From assembly GCF_900116065.1 (NCBI RefSeq), contig NZ_FOZV01000004.1:186001-250000 (forward strand): a stretch of DNA of 64,000 nucleotides, given 5' to 3'. The DNA comes from Brevundimonas viscosa (lineage in GTDB: Bacteria; Pseudomonadota; Alphaproteobacteria; Caulobacterales; Caulobacteraceae). Positions within the stretch are counted from its first letter, which is position 1, and each line of letters starts with the position of its first letter. Positions 26,951 through 35,053 of the stretch are shown piece by piece. The notes under the pieces were generated by a model. That model had not been told where the DNA came from and did no database searches. It saw nothing but the letters and a program-made list of their open reading frames with translations. Position numbers and translations under genes: made by a program.

Positions 26951-28073
26951 ATGAGACCGGATGTCGAGGCCATGAAGGCCGACATCGAGCAGAGCATCGC
27001 TCTGCTCAGGAGGCGTCTTTGACTGGGATGCCGCACTCAGGAAGCTCGACGAGCTGAACGCCCGGGTCGAGGATCCGACCCTGTGGGACAGGCCCGACGA
27101 GGCCCAGGCCGTCAGCCGCGACCGCTCGCGGCTGGAGGCGCAGGTCAACGCCGTCCGCGAGATGGAGCAGGGTCTCGAGGACGGGATCATGCTCGCCGAC
27201 ATGGCCGACGAGGAAGGCGACGAAGAGGCGCTGGAGGGCGCCCGCGCCGACCTGAAGGCGATCAAGGACCGCGCCGCCCGCGCCGAGCTGGAGGCGCTGC
27301 TGTCCGGCGAGGCCGACGGCAACGACGCCTATCTGGAGGTCAACTCCGGGGCCGGCGGCACGGAATCGAACGACTGGGCCGGCATGCTGCTGCGCATGTA
27401 TTCGCGCTGGGCGCGGGCGCATGGCTACGAGGTCGAGGTGGAAGCCGAGGAGGCCGGCGAGCAGGCCGGCATCAAGTCGGCCACCATCCAGATCAAGGGG
27501 CCCAACGCCTACGGCTGGCTGAAGTCGGAATCGGGGGTGCACCGGCTGGTGCGCATCAGCCCCTATGACGCGGCGGCCAAGCGCCACACCTCGTTCGCGT
27601 CCATCGGGGTGTCGCCGGTGGTCGACGACGCCATCGAGATCGACATCAACCCGGCCGACGTGCGCACCGACACCTACCGGGCCTCGGGCGCCGGCGGCCA
27701 GCACATCAACAAGACCGACTCGGCGGTGCGCCTGACCCACGTTCCGACCAACACCGTGGTGGCCTGCCAGGCCGGGCGATCCCAGCACCAGAACCGCGAA
27801 CAGGCGTGGAAGATGCTGCGCGCCCGCCTGTATGAGCTGGAGCTGCAGAAGCGTGAGGCGGCGGCGCAGGCGCTGGCCGACGCCAAGACCGACATCGGCT
27901 GGGGGCACCAGATCCGCAGCTACGTCCTGCAGCCGTACCAGATGGTCAAGGACCTGCGCACCAACGTCGAAACGTCCGACACGCAGGGCGTGCTGGACGG
28001 AGACCTCGACCAGTTCATGGGCGCGGCGCTGGCCGCCCGCGTCGGCGAGACGCGCGGTTCGACGGCGGAATGA
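26951..28073 (+). CDS. prfB: Peptide chain release factor 2, expressed by programmed +1 frameshift
   Basis: RF2 releases completed proteins at UGA and UAA codons. The first 23 codons ([15 protein letters not shown]...RRRL) run from ATG 26951 to CTT and are closed by UGA at 27020-27022. Moving one base forward, the frame continues [19 protein letters not shown] to 28073, giving about 373 residues. The later part contains the peptidyl-hydrolysis motif [15 protein letters not shown] and the codon-recognition region [20 protein letters not shown] precedes the ATG. Reading only the zero frame, or starting inside the second frame, would truncate the protein. Confidence 0.96.
27008..27023 (+). other. 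prfB programmed +1 frameshift site
   Basis: The sequence AGGAGG, three bases, CTT, TGA, C has the same layout as the Escherichia coli RF2 site: an internal Shine-Dalgarno sequence three bases before the slippery CUU, followed by UGA C. When RF2 is scarce the ribosome slips to read GAC, so the protein autoregulates its synthesis. Confidence 0.95.
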
Positions 28074-28075
28074 AC

Positions 28076-28106
28076 AGGGCCCCGGGATCGCTCCCGGGGC
28101 CCTTTG
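28076..28106 (+). terminator. Rho-independent terminator of prfB
   Basis: A perfect 12-base-pair stem (AGGGCCCCGGGA, loop TCGC, TCCCGGGGCCCT) followed by TT lies two bases after the prfB stop, ahead of the convergent bactofilin gene. Confidence 0.85.
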
Positions 28107-28116
28107 TCTGGCCGGT

Positions 28117-28695
28117 TCAGGCCACCGGCTTCATGTCGATGACCTGCGGGCGGTCGTCGCCGTGCGGCGGGGCGACGCTGGCGGCCGGGGTCGACGGCTG
28201 CGCCGCGGCCGGGCGAGCGGCGGGCGGCGCCTCGCGGCGACCCTGCAGGACCCGGCCCTGGAAGTAGGCGCCGATGTCGATCGACAACTGCTCTGCGGTG
28301 ATGTCGCCGTCGACGTAGGCGGTGGCGATCAGCTTGACCTGCTTGCCCGACACGGCGCCGACGATGCGGCCGCGCACCTCGACATAGTCGGCCGAGACGT
28401 TGCCCTCGACCGCGCCGGTCTCGCCGACGATCAGGCGTCCGACGCGGACGTCGCCCTTGATCGCGCCGTCGATCTGCAGATCGCCGCCGCCAGAGACGTT
28501 GCCGTCGAACTGGAGATCGGACGACAGGGTCGACAGGCCGCGCGTGCTGGTCGGCGCCGGGGACGGCGCCCGGGCGGCGGGGGCAGCGCCGGGGACCGGC
28601 AGATCCGGCAGCGGCGGAATGGCCGAGCCGGAGGCCGCGCGCGGCTGCTGCGGCTGCTGCGGCTGGGGGGCGGGGGATTTAGTCTTGTTGAACAA
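28117..28695 (-). CDS. bacA: Bactofilin BacA
   Basis: This 192-residue cytoskeletal protein polymerises without nucleotide and recruits cell-wall enzymes. A Pro/Ala-rich N-terminal tail (residues 1-55) precedes the bactofilin core of repeated short beta strands: LQFDGNVSGGGDLQIDGAIK, GDVRVGRLIVGETGAVEGN, VEVRGRIVG and YVDGDITAEQLSIDIGA. A disordered Pro-rich tail ends the protein. Its start overlaps the end of the M23 gene by 17 bases. Confidence 0.95.
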   Translation of the reverse strand: MFNKTKSPAPQPQQPQQPRAASGSAIPPLPDLPVPGAAPAARAPSPAPTSTRGLSTLSSDLQFDGNVSGGGDLQIDGAIKGDVRVGRLIVGETGAVEGNVSADYVEVRGRIVGAVSGKQVKLIATAYVDGDITAEQLSIDIGAYFQGRVLQGRREAPPAARPAAAQPSTPAASVAPPHGDDRPQVIDMKPVA

Positions 28696-29830
28696 GTTGG
28701 TCTCCGGCTCTCATGAATCGGGCGGGGTTCTGCGGGCGACCGTCCATCCACACCTCGTAGTGCAGGTGGACGCCGGTGGAGCGTCCTGTGGTTCCCATGC
28801 CGCCGATGCGCTGACCGAGGGCGACCCGCTGGCCGGCGCGGACGATCATGGAGTTCAGATGGGCGAAACGCGTCTTGAAGCCTCGCCCGTGATCTATCTC
28901 GACCACGTTTCCATAGCCTGAACGGGGGCCGACATAGGAAACGACGCCGGGGGCGGTGGCGTAGATCGGCGTGTTGAGCGGTCCGGCGAAGTCCTGGCCC
29001 TGGTGCACGGCCGGGCGGCCGTTGAACGGGTCGAAGCGAACGCCGAAGCCGGACGTGGTGCGCGTCAGGGTCGGGCGCCGGAAGGGCAGGCCCTCGGCGG
29101 CGTCGGCCAGGCTGCGCATGTCGTTCAGATTGTCGGCGGCGTTGCGGATGCGGACGGCGAAGGCCTCGTCCACGTCCAGAACCACGCCCAGCGCGTGCGG
29201 GTCACGGGCCTCGACCAGCGGGCCGCCGAGAGCCGTGTCGCGCGGCGCATAGGCGGCCGGGTTGAGGCCGGCGAGACGAAAGGCGAGGCGCAGGCGCTCG
29301 GCGCGGGTGCGGGCGACGTCCTCCGCCCGGGCGATCAGGCGTTCCTGGTCCATGCGGACCGCGACCATCCGCTGCACCGGCGAGCTCCGGGCCGGGTCCG
29401 GCCCCGGCGAGGGAGCCAGCAGGGTCTCCGCCCCGTCGACGCCGCGGAACAGCGTCATCACCTGGGTCAGGGCGGCGTGCCGCCGCTCGACCATGGTCGC
29501 CATGTCGTCGATCGACCCGGTTGTCGCGCTCATGCGCACCACGGCGCTGTCCAGTCGCGCCTGCAGATCGGCGTTCAGGCGCTCCGCCTCGGCGCGGGTG
29601 CGCACGACGGCCCGGTCGGCCTGGCTCTGCAGCACGAGGTCATAGAGGAAGCCGCCGGATGCGATCAGGAACCAGCCGCCGAGCAGCACGGCGGCGACGG
29701 CGGCCATCGCCTGACGTCCCGGCGTGAGGGCCCAGGCGCGGACCTCCTCGCCGTCGCGAAGGTAGACATACCGGACCGGAAACCACCGTCCGATCAGAGA
29801 AGGTCCTGGAGTCCTCTCCGTCTCGGTCAT
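28679..29830 (-). CDS. M23 family metallo-endopeptidase, membrane-anchored, bactofilin partner
   Basis: This 383-residue protein has a short cytoplasmic segment, one membrane helix (AMAAVAAVLLGGWFLIASGG), a long helical region, and a C-terminal LytM domain with HQGQDFAG (zinc His and Asp) and HLHYEVW. It probably cuts peptidoglycan cross-links in the periplasm. M23 genes next to bactofilins are a known arrangement; LmdC of Hyphomonas and Csd1-CcmA of Helicobacter are the comparisons I recall. The 17-base overlap supports joint expression and function. Confidence 0.93.
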   Translation of the reverse strand: MTETERTPGPSLIGRWFPVRYVYLRDGEEVRAWALTPGRQAMAAVAAVLLGGWFLIASGGFLYDLVLQSQADRAVVRTRAEAERLNADLQARLDSAVVRMSATTGSIDDMATMVERRHAALTQVMTLFRGVDGAETLLAPSPGPDPARSSPVQRMVAVRMDQERLIARAEDVARTRAERLRLAFRLAGLNPAAYAPRDTALGGPLVEARDPHALGVVLDVDEAFAVRIRNAADNLNDMRSLADAAEGLPFRRPTLTRTTSGFGVRFDPFNGRPAVHQGQDFAGPLNTPIYATAPGVVSYVGPRSGYGNVVEIDHGRGFKTRFAHLNSMIVRAGQRVALGQRIGGMGTTGRSTGVHLHYEVWMDGRPQNPARFMRAGDQLVQQD

Positions 29831-29838
29831 AACGCAAC

Positions 29839-29877
29839 GCCCCCACGTTCGGCGGCTTTATGAGCCACCGTGGGGGC
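29839..29877 (-). promoter_or_regulatory. Hairpin that could hide the ribosome-binding site of the M23 gene
   Basis: A nine-base-pair perfect stem (GCCCCCACG / CGTGGGGGC) with a smaller inner stem (GGCT/AGCC) lies eight bases upstream of the M23 ATG. In the mRNA the only G-rich ribosome-binding candidate, GTGGGGGCG, is the 3' arm of the stem. Confidence 0.5.
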
Positions 29878-29882
29878 TGGGG

Positions 29883-29903
29883 ACAAGTCTCTTCACGACT
29901 TGT
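29883..29903. repeat. Inverted repeat in the bcp-M23 gap
   Basis: ACAAGTC and GACTTGT are separated by seven bases and followed by TAACCATG. The 198-base gap between bcp and the M23 gene holds this and the ribosome-site hairpin and no gene. It may be an operator; there is no U-tract to make it a terminator. Confidence 0.4.
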
Positions 29904-30028
29904 TAACCATGCTGGCGGGCATTCGCGGGAATTCCGCCGGTATTCGGATCGAAACTTCGCCTGTCAGTTGCAGACGCGAATCTGCACGAAGACTCGCGTC
30001 ACCGGAGCGAGATCAGATTCGCGCCAAG

Positions 30029-30496
30029 TCAGAGCGCCCGGACCGCCGCGAGCACTTCGGAGGCGTGGCCCTTGACCGAGACCCTGCGCCAGGCGCGCCG
30101 GACGACGCCCTGACCGTCGACGAGGAAGGTGGCGCGCTCGACGCCCATATAGGTGCGGCCGTACAGCTTCTTCTCGCCCCAGACGCCCCAGGCTTCGGTG
30201 ACGCTCCCCGCTTCGTCGGAGGCGAGCGCGACCTTCAGATCGTACTTGTCCCGGAAGCGATCCAGCCTCCGCACCGGATCGCGGGAGACGCCGATCACCG
30301 TCGCGCCCGCCGCCTCGAACTCGCCGATCAGGGCCGAGAAGTCCTGGCCCTCGGCGGTGCAGCCGGGAGTATCGGCCTTCGGGTAGAAGTAGAGGACATA
30401 GGGCCGGCCCGTGAGGGAGGCCGAGGAGACGCGGCCGCCGCCGGCGGTCTCCATGTCGAAGGCCGGGGCCTTCGCCCCTTCAGCGATCTCGGTCAT
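30029..30496 (-). CDS. bcp: Thioredoxin-dependent peroxiredoxin (Bcp/PrxQ family)
   Basis: This 155-residue enzyme reduces hydrogen peroxide and organic peroxides. The peroxidatic cysteine is in FYPKADTPGCTAEGQDF. The usual PrxQ resolving Cys five residues later is absent (AEGQD follows instead), so it is probably a 1-Cys type or uses another thiol. GVSRDPVRRLDRFRDKYDLK and YGRTYMGVERATFLVD are further family stretches. It lies nine bases after tyrS on the same strand. Confidence 0.94.
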   Translation of the reverse strand: MTEIAEGAKAPAFDMETAGGGRVSSASLTGRPYVLYFYPKADTPGCTAEGQDFSALIGEFEAAGATVIGVSRDPVRRLDRFRDKYDLKVALASDEAGSVTEAWGVWGEKKLYGRTYMGVERATFLVDGQGVVRRAWRRVSVKGHASEVLAAVRAL

Positions 30497-30505
30497 GCGG
30501 CTCTC

Positions 30506-31765
30506 TCAGACGGGACGGACGAGGACGATCTTCTTCTTGCCGGCGGCCAGTTTGAAGACGCCGTCGGCGTTGACGTCGGCGGCCTCAACCAGCCGGGCGC
30601 CGTCGGCGATGGCCTCGTCGTTCAGACGAAGACCGCCGCCCTGGGCGAGGCGGCGCGCCTCGCCGTTCGAGGTGGTCAGTCCGGCCTTCGTCGCCACCGC
30701 GGCGAGCATGGCGCCGATCACCTCGTCCCGCGGCAGTTCGACGGTCGGCAGGTCGACGGAGAGGCGGCCCTGCTCGAAGGCCGCCTCGGCGGCGCCGCGG
30801 GCGTGGGCGGCGGCGTCGGCGCCGTGCAGCATGGTGGTCGCGGCGTCGGCCAGGGCCTTCTTGGCGTCGTTGATCCCCGCCCCCTCGAGCGCCTCCAGCC
30901 GGGCGACCTCGTCCAGCGGCAGGTCGGTGAACAGGCGCAGGAAGCGGCCGACGTCGGCGTCGTCGACGTTCCGCCAGAACTGCCAGTAGTCGTACGGCGA
31001 CAGCTGGTCGGCGTTGAGCCACACCGCGCCCTGGGCGGTCTTGCCCATCTTGCCGCCCGAGGCGGTGGTCAGCAGGGGGGTGGTCAGGCCGAAGGCGGCC
31101 TTCTGATCCACGCGGCGCACCAGGTCGACGCCGGAAGTGATGTTCCCCCACTGGTCCGAGCCGCCCATCTGCAGGGTGCAGCCGAAGCGGCGGTTCAGCT
31201 CCAGAAAGTCCACCGACTGCATCAGCATGTAGTTGAACTCGAGGAAGGTCATCGGTTGCTCGCGTTCCAGCCGCAGCTTGACCGAGTCGAAGGCCAGCAT
31301 CCGGTTGACGGTGAAGTGCGTGCCGAAGTCGCGCAGGAACTGGATGTAGCCGAAGGTCGACAGCCACTCGTCGTTGTCGACCATGACGGCGTCGGTCGGG
31401 CCGTCGCCGAAGGTGAGGAATTTCTCGAACACGGTGCGGATCGAGGCGATGTTCGAGCGGATGGTCTCGTCGGTCAGCTGCGGCCGCGAGGCGTCCTTGC
31501 CGGTCGGGTCGCCGACCTTGGTGGTGCCGCCGCCCATCAGGACGATCGGCTTGTGGCCGGCCTGCTGCAGCCGGCGCAGCATCATGATCTGGATCAGGCT
31601 GCCGACGTGCAGCGACGGGGCGGTGGCGTCGAAGCCGATGTAGCCGGTGATCACGCCGGAGGCGGCCGCTTCGTCGAGCTCGGCCGGGTGGGTGATCTGA
31701 TGGATGTAGCCGCGCGCCTGCAGGGTCTGGAGGAAGGACGACTTGAAGGCGGGGTCGGCGGTCAT
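30506..31765 (-). CDS. tyrS: Tyrosyl-tRNA synthetase
   Basis: This 419-residue class I synthetase charges tRNA-Tyr. The HIGH-type motif is HVGS in [16 protein letters not shown], and the KMSKS-type motif is GKMGKT near residue 236. Tyrosine-site residues appear in [11 protein letters not shown] and [15 protein letters not shown]-terminal S4-like RNA-binding domain ([20 protein letters not shown]) closes the protein. Confidence 0.98.
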   Translation of the reverse strand: MTADPAFKSSFLQTLQARGYIHQITHPAELDEAAASGVITGYIGFDATAPSLHVGSLIQIMMLRRLQQAGHKPIVLMGGGTTKVGDPTGKDASRPQLTDETIRSNIASIRTVFEKFLTFGDGPTDAVMVDNDEWLSTFGYIQFLRDFGTHFTVNRMLAFDSVKLRLEREQPMTFLEFNYMLMQSVDFLELNRRFGCTLQMGGSDQWGNITSGVDLVRRVDQKAAFGLTTPLLTTASGGKMGKTAQGAVWLNADQLSPYDYWQFWRNVDDADVGRFLRLFTDLPLDEVARLEALEGAGINDAKKALADAATTMLHGADAAAHARGAAEAAFEQGRLSVDLPTVELPRDEVIGAMLAAVATKAGLTTSNGEARRLAQGGGLRLNDEAIADGARLVEAADVNADGVFKLAAGKKKIVLVRPV

Positions 31766-31846
31766 CGGCTCGGGATCAGGCTTGGCTTGGGGAGGGAAGG
31801 GGCGTGTAGCACGCGGGCGGCGCGCCCCGTAAGCGGGGCTGACCGT

Positions 31847-31874
31847 TTGAACGCGACCGGGCCTGCGCTATCGA
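31847..31874 (+). promoter_or_regulatory. Predicted promoter for the DOMON-like/NamZ-like gene pair
   Basis: TTGAACG (31847-31853), 13 bases, then GCTATCGA (31867-31874) match the Caulobacter-type consensus at the -35 and at the GCTA core. The ATG at 31881 begins seven bases after the -10, so the transcript is probably leaderless. Confidence 0.5.
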
Positions 31875-31880
31875 CGTCAG

Positions 31881-32390
31881 ATGCGACTGGCGCGGCTGAT
31901 GCCCCATCCCGAGACGTCCTCGCCCTTCGTGGACGAGATCGAGGTCCAGTTGGACCGGGACGGCCTGCTGCTGTGGTTGCGATATACTGTCGGCGGCGAC
32001 CCCTCGGCCATTGCGTGGCCAGCGCCCGCCAGTCCTGGCCGGGCCGACGACCTCTGGCGGCATACCTGCTTCGAGGTCTTCGTGGCGACCGGCGACGGCT
32101 ATGTGGAATACAACCTCTCGCCGTCGGGGCGGTGGGCATCCTACCGTTTCGACGGACCGCGCATGGGCATGCGCGCGGCGGATGAGGTGGCGGCGGTGCT
32201 CGGCATGGACGGCGCCTTCGACCAGTCGGCGCTGGAAGCGCGGATCGAACTGCCCCCCGGGGCTCGCCGGCTGGGGCTGTCCTGCGTGATCGAAGACCGG
32301 AACGGCGCCTTCAGCTACTGGGCGCTGGCGCACCCGTCGGCTAAGCCCGACTTCCATCATCCGGATTCCTTCCTGCTGGAGCTGCCATGA
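31881..32390 (+). CDS. DOMON-like domain protein
   Basis: This 169-residue protein matches the DOMON-like family of proteobacteria, with DDLWRHTCFEVFVATGDGYV, EYNLSPSGRWASYRFDGPR and a C-terminal YWALAHPSAKPDFHHPDSF. The fold is a beta sandwich that in relatives binds sugars or haem; no role is established for this group. There is no signal peptide. Its stop overlaps the next start (ATGA), so it is coupled to the NamZ-like gene. Confidence 0.85.
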   Translation: MRLARLMPHPETSSPFVDEIEVQLDRDGLLLWLRYTVGGDPSAIAWPAPASPGRADDLWRHTCFEVFVATGDGYVEYNLSPSGRWASYRFDGPRMGMRAADEVAAVLGMDGAFDQSALEARIELPPGARRLGLSCVIEDRNGAFSYWALAHPSAKPDFHHPDSFLLELP

Positions 32391-33589
32391 AGTTCGGGAT
32401 CGACCGCCTGCTGACCGAGCCCGGGCTGTCGCAGGCGCTGCGCGGGCGGCGCGTGGCCCTGCTGGGCCATCCGGCCTCGGTGACCGCCGACCTGACGCAT
32501 TCGCTCGACGCGCTGGCGACGCATCCGGACATCACCCTGACCGCCGCGTTCGGGCCGCAGCACGGCATGCGCGGCGACCTGCAGGACAACATGATGGAGA
32601 GCCCGGACGAGACCGACGCCCGGCTCGGGATTCCGGTGTTCAGCCTCTACGGCGAGGTGCGGCGGCCGACCGACGCCTCGATGGAGACCTTCGACGTCCT
32701 GCTGGTCGATCTGCAGGACCTGGGCTGCCGCATCTACACCTTCGTGACGACGCTGCTTTACGTCCTCGAGGCGGCGGCGAAACACGGCAAGGCCGTCTGG
32801 GTGCTGGACCGTCCCAATCCGGCCGGGCGGCCGGTCGAGGGGCTGACGCTGCGGCCGGGGTGGGAGAGCTTCGTCGGGGCCGGGCCGATGCCGATGCGGC
32901 ACGGCATGACCCTGGGCGAGATGGGGCGCTGGTTCATCGACCAGCACAATCTCGATCTGGAGTACCGCGTGGTCGAGATGCAGGGCTGGGCGCCGGATGA
33001 GGGGCCCGGCTTCGGCTGGCCGCTGGGCGAGCGCAGCTGGATCAATCCCAGCCCTAACGCACCGAACCTGTCGATGGCGCGGGCCTATGCGGGCACGGTC
33101 ATGCTGGAGGGGACCACCCTGTCCGAGGGGCGCGGGACCACCCGTCCGCTGGAGTTGTTCGGGGCGCCGGACGTCGACGCGCGAGCGGTGACCGCGGAGA
33201 TGCAGGCCCTGGCGCCGCAATGGCTGCAGGGTTGCCGGCTGAGGGACGTCTGGTTCCAGCCGACCTTCCACAAGCACGTGGGCCAGCTGTGCGCGGGGGT
33301 GCAGATCCACGTCGACGACCCGGCCTACGACCACGCCGCCTTCCGGCCCTGGCGGCTGCAGGCGCTGGCCTTCAAGTCGATCCGGCGGCTTCGCCCCGAC
33401 TATCCGCTGTGGCGGGACTTCCCCTACGAATACGTCTTCGACCGGCTGGCGATCGACGTGATCAACGGCGGGCCGGGGCTGCGCGAGTGGGTTGACGACC
33501 CGGCCGGCGCCCCGGGCGACCTCGACGCCCTCACCCTGCCGGACGAGCGGGCGTGGGAGGAAGGGCGCCGGCGCTTCCTGCTCTACTGA
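32387..33589 (+). CDS. DUF1343 / NamZ-like exo-beta-N-acetylmuramidase
   Basis: This 400-residue protein belongs to the DUF1343 family, in which the Bacillus member NamZ removes terminal MurNAc from peptidoglycan fragments. Seen here are GIDRLLTEPGLSQALRGRRV, GPQHGMRGDLQDNM (with the Glu-rich ESPDETD after it), LVDLQDLGCRIYTF, VLDRPNPAGRPVEG and SMARAYAGTVMLEGTTLSEG, plus GRGTTRPLELFGAP. No signal peptide is present, so it probably acts in the cytosol on recycled muropeptides. Confidence 0.9.
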   Translation: MKFGIDRLLTEPGLSQALRGRRVALLGHPASVTADLTHSLDALATHPDITLTAAFGPQHGMRGDLQDNMMESPDETDARLGIPVFSLYGEVRRPTDASMETFDVLLVDLQDLGCRIYTFVTTLLYVLEAAAKHGKAVWVLDRPNPAGRPVEGLTLRPGWESFVGAGPMPMRHGMTLGEMGRWFIDQHNLDLEYRVVEMQGWAPDEGPGFGWPLGERSWINPSPNAPNLSMARAYAGTVMLEGTTLSEGRGTTRPLELFGAPDVDARAVTAEMQALAPQWLQGCRLRDVWFQPTFHKHVGQLCAGVQIHVDDPAYDHAAFRPWRLQALAFKSIRRLRPDYPLWRDFPYEYVFDRLAIDVINGGPGLREWVDDPAGAPGDLDALTLPDERAWEEGRRRFLLY

Positions 33590-33611
33590 GACGAGCTGAC
33601 AGTTTGTCGCG

Positions 33612-33711
33612 TTGCCGGGTCGGGCGACGGCGCCTAGTCTGATCGTGCGGACCGGGCCCCTCTGGCGACCATGTGGTCGTGATGTCGGTCCGCATCGAGC
33701 GTGCTCGATGC
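33612..33711 (+). promoter_or_regulatory. Predicted promoter and structured RNA leader before ydcH-terC
   Basis: TTGCCGG (33612-33618), 14 bases, and CCTAGTCT (33633-33640) are promoter-like. Directly after come nested stems: GCGGACCG (33647-33654) with CGGTCCGC (33686-33693), enclosing CGACCA-tg-TGGTCG (33666-33679). A second 9+9 base inverted repeat GCATCGAGC-gt-GCTCGATGC (33692-33711) follows. The rest of the 190-base gap contains no gene. Confidence 0.5.
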
Positions 33712-33779
33712 GTGACAGGGCCCAGCCGTTTCCCGTCCCGGTCAGGCATCGAGCCGCTCCTCACACAGAGGAGACGACC

Positions 33780-33980
33780 ATGCTGCACATCCAACTGTAT
33801 CGCGCCCGCCGGGACCATGCCCGGCTGGGATATCTGATCGATCTGGAACAGCGCCGCCTGCGCCCCGATGCGCCGCGTCTGGCGGAGCTCAAGAAGCGAA
33901 AGCTGGCGGCCCGGGACCGCATCGCGGGGCTGGAGGCGCGCCAGGCTGACGGCGTGACCCCGCCGCCGCAGACCGCCTGA
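33780..33980 (+). CDS. YdcH/DUF465-like small protein
   Basis: This 66-residue basic helical protein contains HARLGYLIDLEQRRLRPD followed by RLAELKKRKLAARDRIAGL, which fits the DUF465 (YdcH) pattern of a short coiled coil with LKKxKLxxKDxI. GAGGAG lies seven bases before the ATG. Function of the family is unknown. terC follows 28 bases downstream and may be co-transcribed. Confidence 0.75.
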   Translation: MLHIQLYRARRDHARLGYLIDLEQRRLRPDAPRLAELKKRKLAARDRIAGLEARQADGVTPPPQTA

Positions 33981-34008
33981 CGCTCCCGAAATCCCAGGAA
34001 TAATTCGC

Positions 34009-34986
34009 ATGGAATTCCTGCTCGCCGAGTGGCTCGGCAAGCCGGCCTGGATGTGGCTGGCCTTCATGACCGTGGTCGTCGCCCTGCTGGCGCTCGACCT
34101 CGGCGTCCTGCACCGCGACCAGCACGAGATCGGGGTGCGCGAAAGCCTGCTGTTGTCGGGCATGTACATCGTCATCGCCCTGCTCTTCGGCGGCTGGGTG
34201 TGGTGGGAGCTCGGCCGGCAGTCCGGCATCGAGTACCTGACCGGCTTCGCGGTCGAGAAGAGCCTGGCGATGGACAACGTCTTCGTCATCGCCATGATCT
34301 TCGGCTACTTCGCCATCCCGCGGGCGCTGCAGCACCGGGTGCTGTTCTGGGGCATCCTCGGGGTCATCGTGCTGCGCGCGGTGATGATCGGCGCCGGGGC
34401 GGCGCTGGTCAGCCAGTATGGCTGGGTGCTCTACATTTTCGCGGCCTTCCTGGTGTTCACCGGGATCAAGATGTTCTTCGCCGGCGAAGGCCACGGCGAC
34501 GTCGGCGACAATCCGATGGTCCGGTGGATGCGGCGGCGGCTGCGGGTCACCGACGTCCTGCACGGCCAGAAGTTCTTCGTGCGCCAGCCGGATGCGCGCG
34601 GGAGGATGGTGTGGTGGGCCACGCCGATGTTCCTCGCCCTGGTGATGATCGAGATCGCCGACGTGATCTTCGCGGTCGACTCGGTGCCGGCGATCTTCGC
34701 CATCACCACCGATCCCTACCTCGTCTACACCTCGAACATCTTCGCCATCCTCGGCCTCCGGGCCCTGTATTTCGCCCTCGCCGCGGTGATCCACCGCTTC
34801 GCCTATCTGAAGCAGGCGCTGGCGGTGCTGCTGGTGTTCATCGGCGGCAAGGTGTTCGTGGCCGACCTGACCGGGCTGGGGAAAATCCCGCCGGAGTGGT
34901 CGCTGGCGATCACGGCGCTGATCCTCGCCAGCGGGGTGGTCTGGTCGCTGTGGAGGACGCGGGGGGAGGCGGAGAGGGCGGCCTGA
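34009..34986 (+). CDS. TerC family integral membrane protein (Alx/YkoY-like)
   Basis: This 325-residue protein has about nine hydrophobic helices and the two TerC signature segments: EKSLAMDNVFVIAMIFGYF and MIEIADVIFAVDSVPAIFAI. Their membrane-embedded acidic residues are thought to carry metal ions. Relatives are linked to manganese export or metalation of exported enzymes. The name refers to tellurium resistance, but nothing else from a ter cluster is nearby. Confidence 0.93.
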   Translation: MEFLLAEWLGKPAWMWLAFMTVVVALLALDLGVLHRDQHEIGVRESLLLSGMYIVIALLFGGWVWWELGRQSGIEYLTGFAVEKSLAMDNVFVIAMIFGYFAIPRALQHRVLFWGILGVIVLRAVMIGAGAALVSQYGWVLYIFAAFLVFTGIKMFFAGEGHGDVGDNPMVRWMRRRLRVTDVLHGQKFFVRQPDARGRMVWWATPMFLALVMIEIADVIFAVDSVPAIFAITTDPYLVYTSNIFAILGLRALYFALAAVIHRFAYLKQALAVLLVFIGGKVFVADLTGLGKIPPEWSLAITALILASGVVWSLWRTRGEAERAA

Positions 34987-35053
34987 CGGCCCACAACCTG
35001 CCACGATCCTGTCGCCAGATGCGCTCACCTGAGGTTGTGCCGGGGACGTTTCC

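Noticed and set aside
27017-27022. In-frame TGA early in prfB as a sign of a pseudogene
   Set aside because: The surrounding AGGAGG and CTT-TGA-C exactly fit the RF2 programmed frameshift site, and the second frame encodes an intact release factor.
33590-33779. yybP-ykoY manganese riboswitch before terC
   Set aside because: The conserved GGGGAGTAG-type and CCAATC-type segments of that riboswitch are not present; the leader is structured but different.
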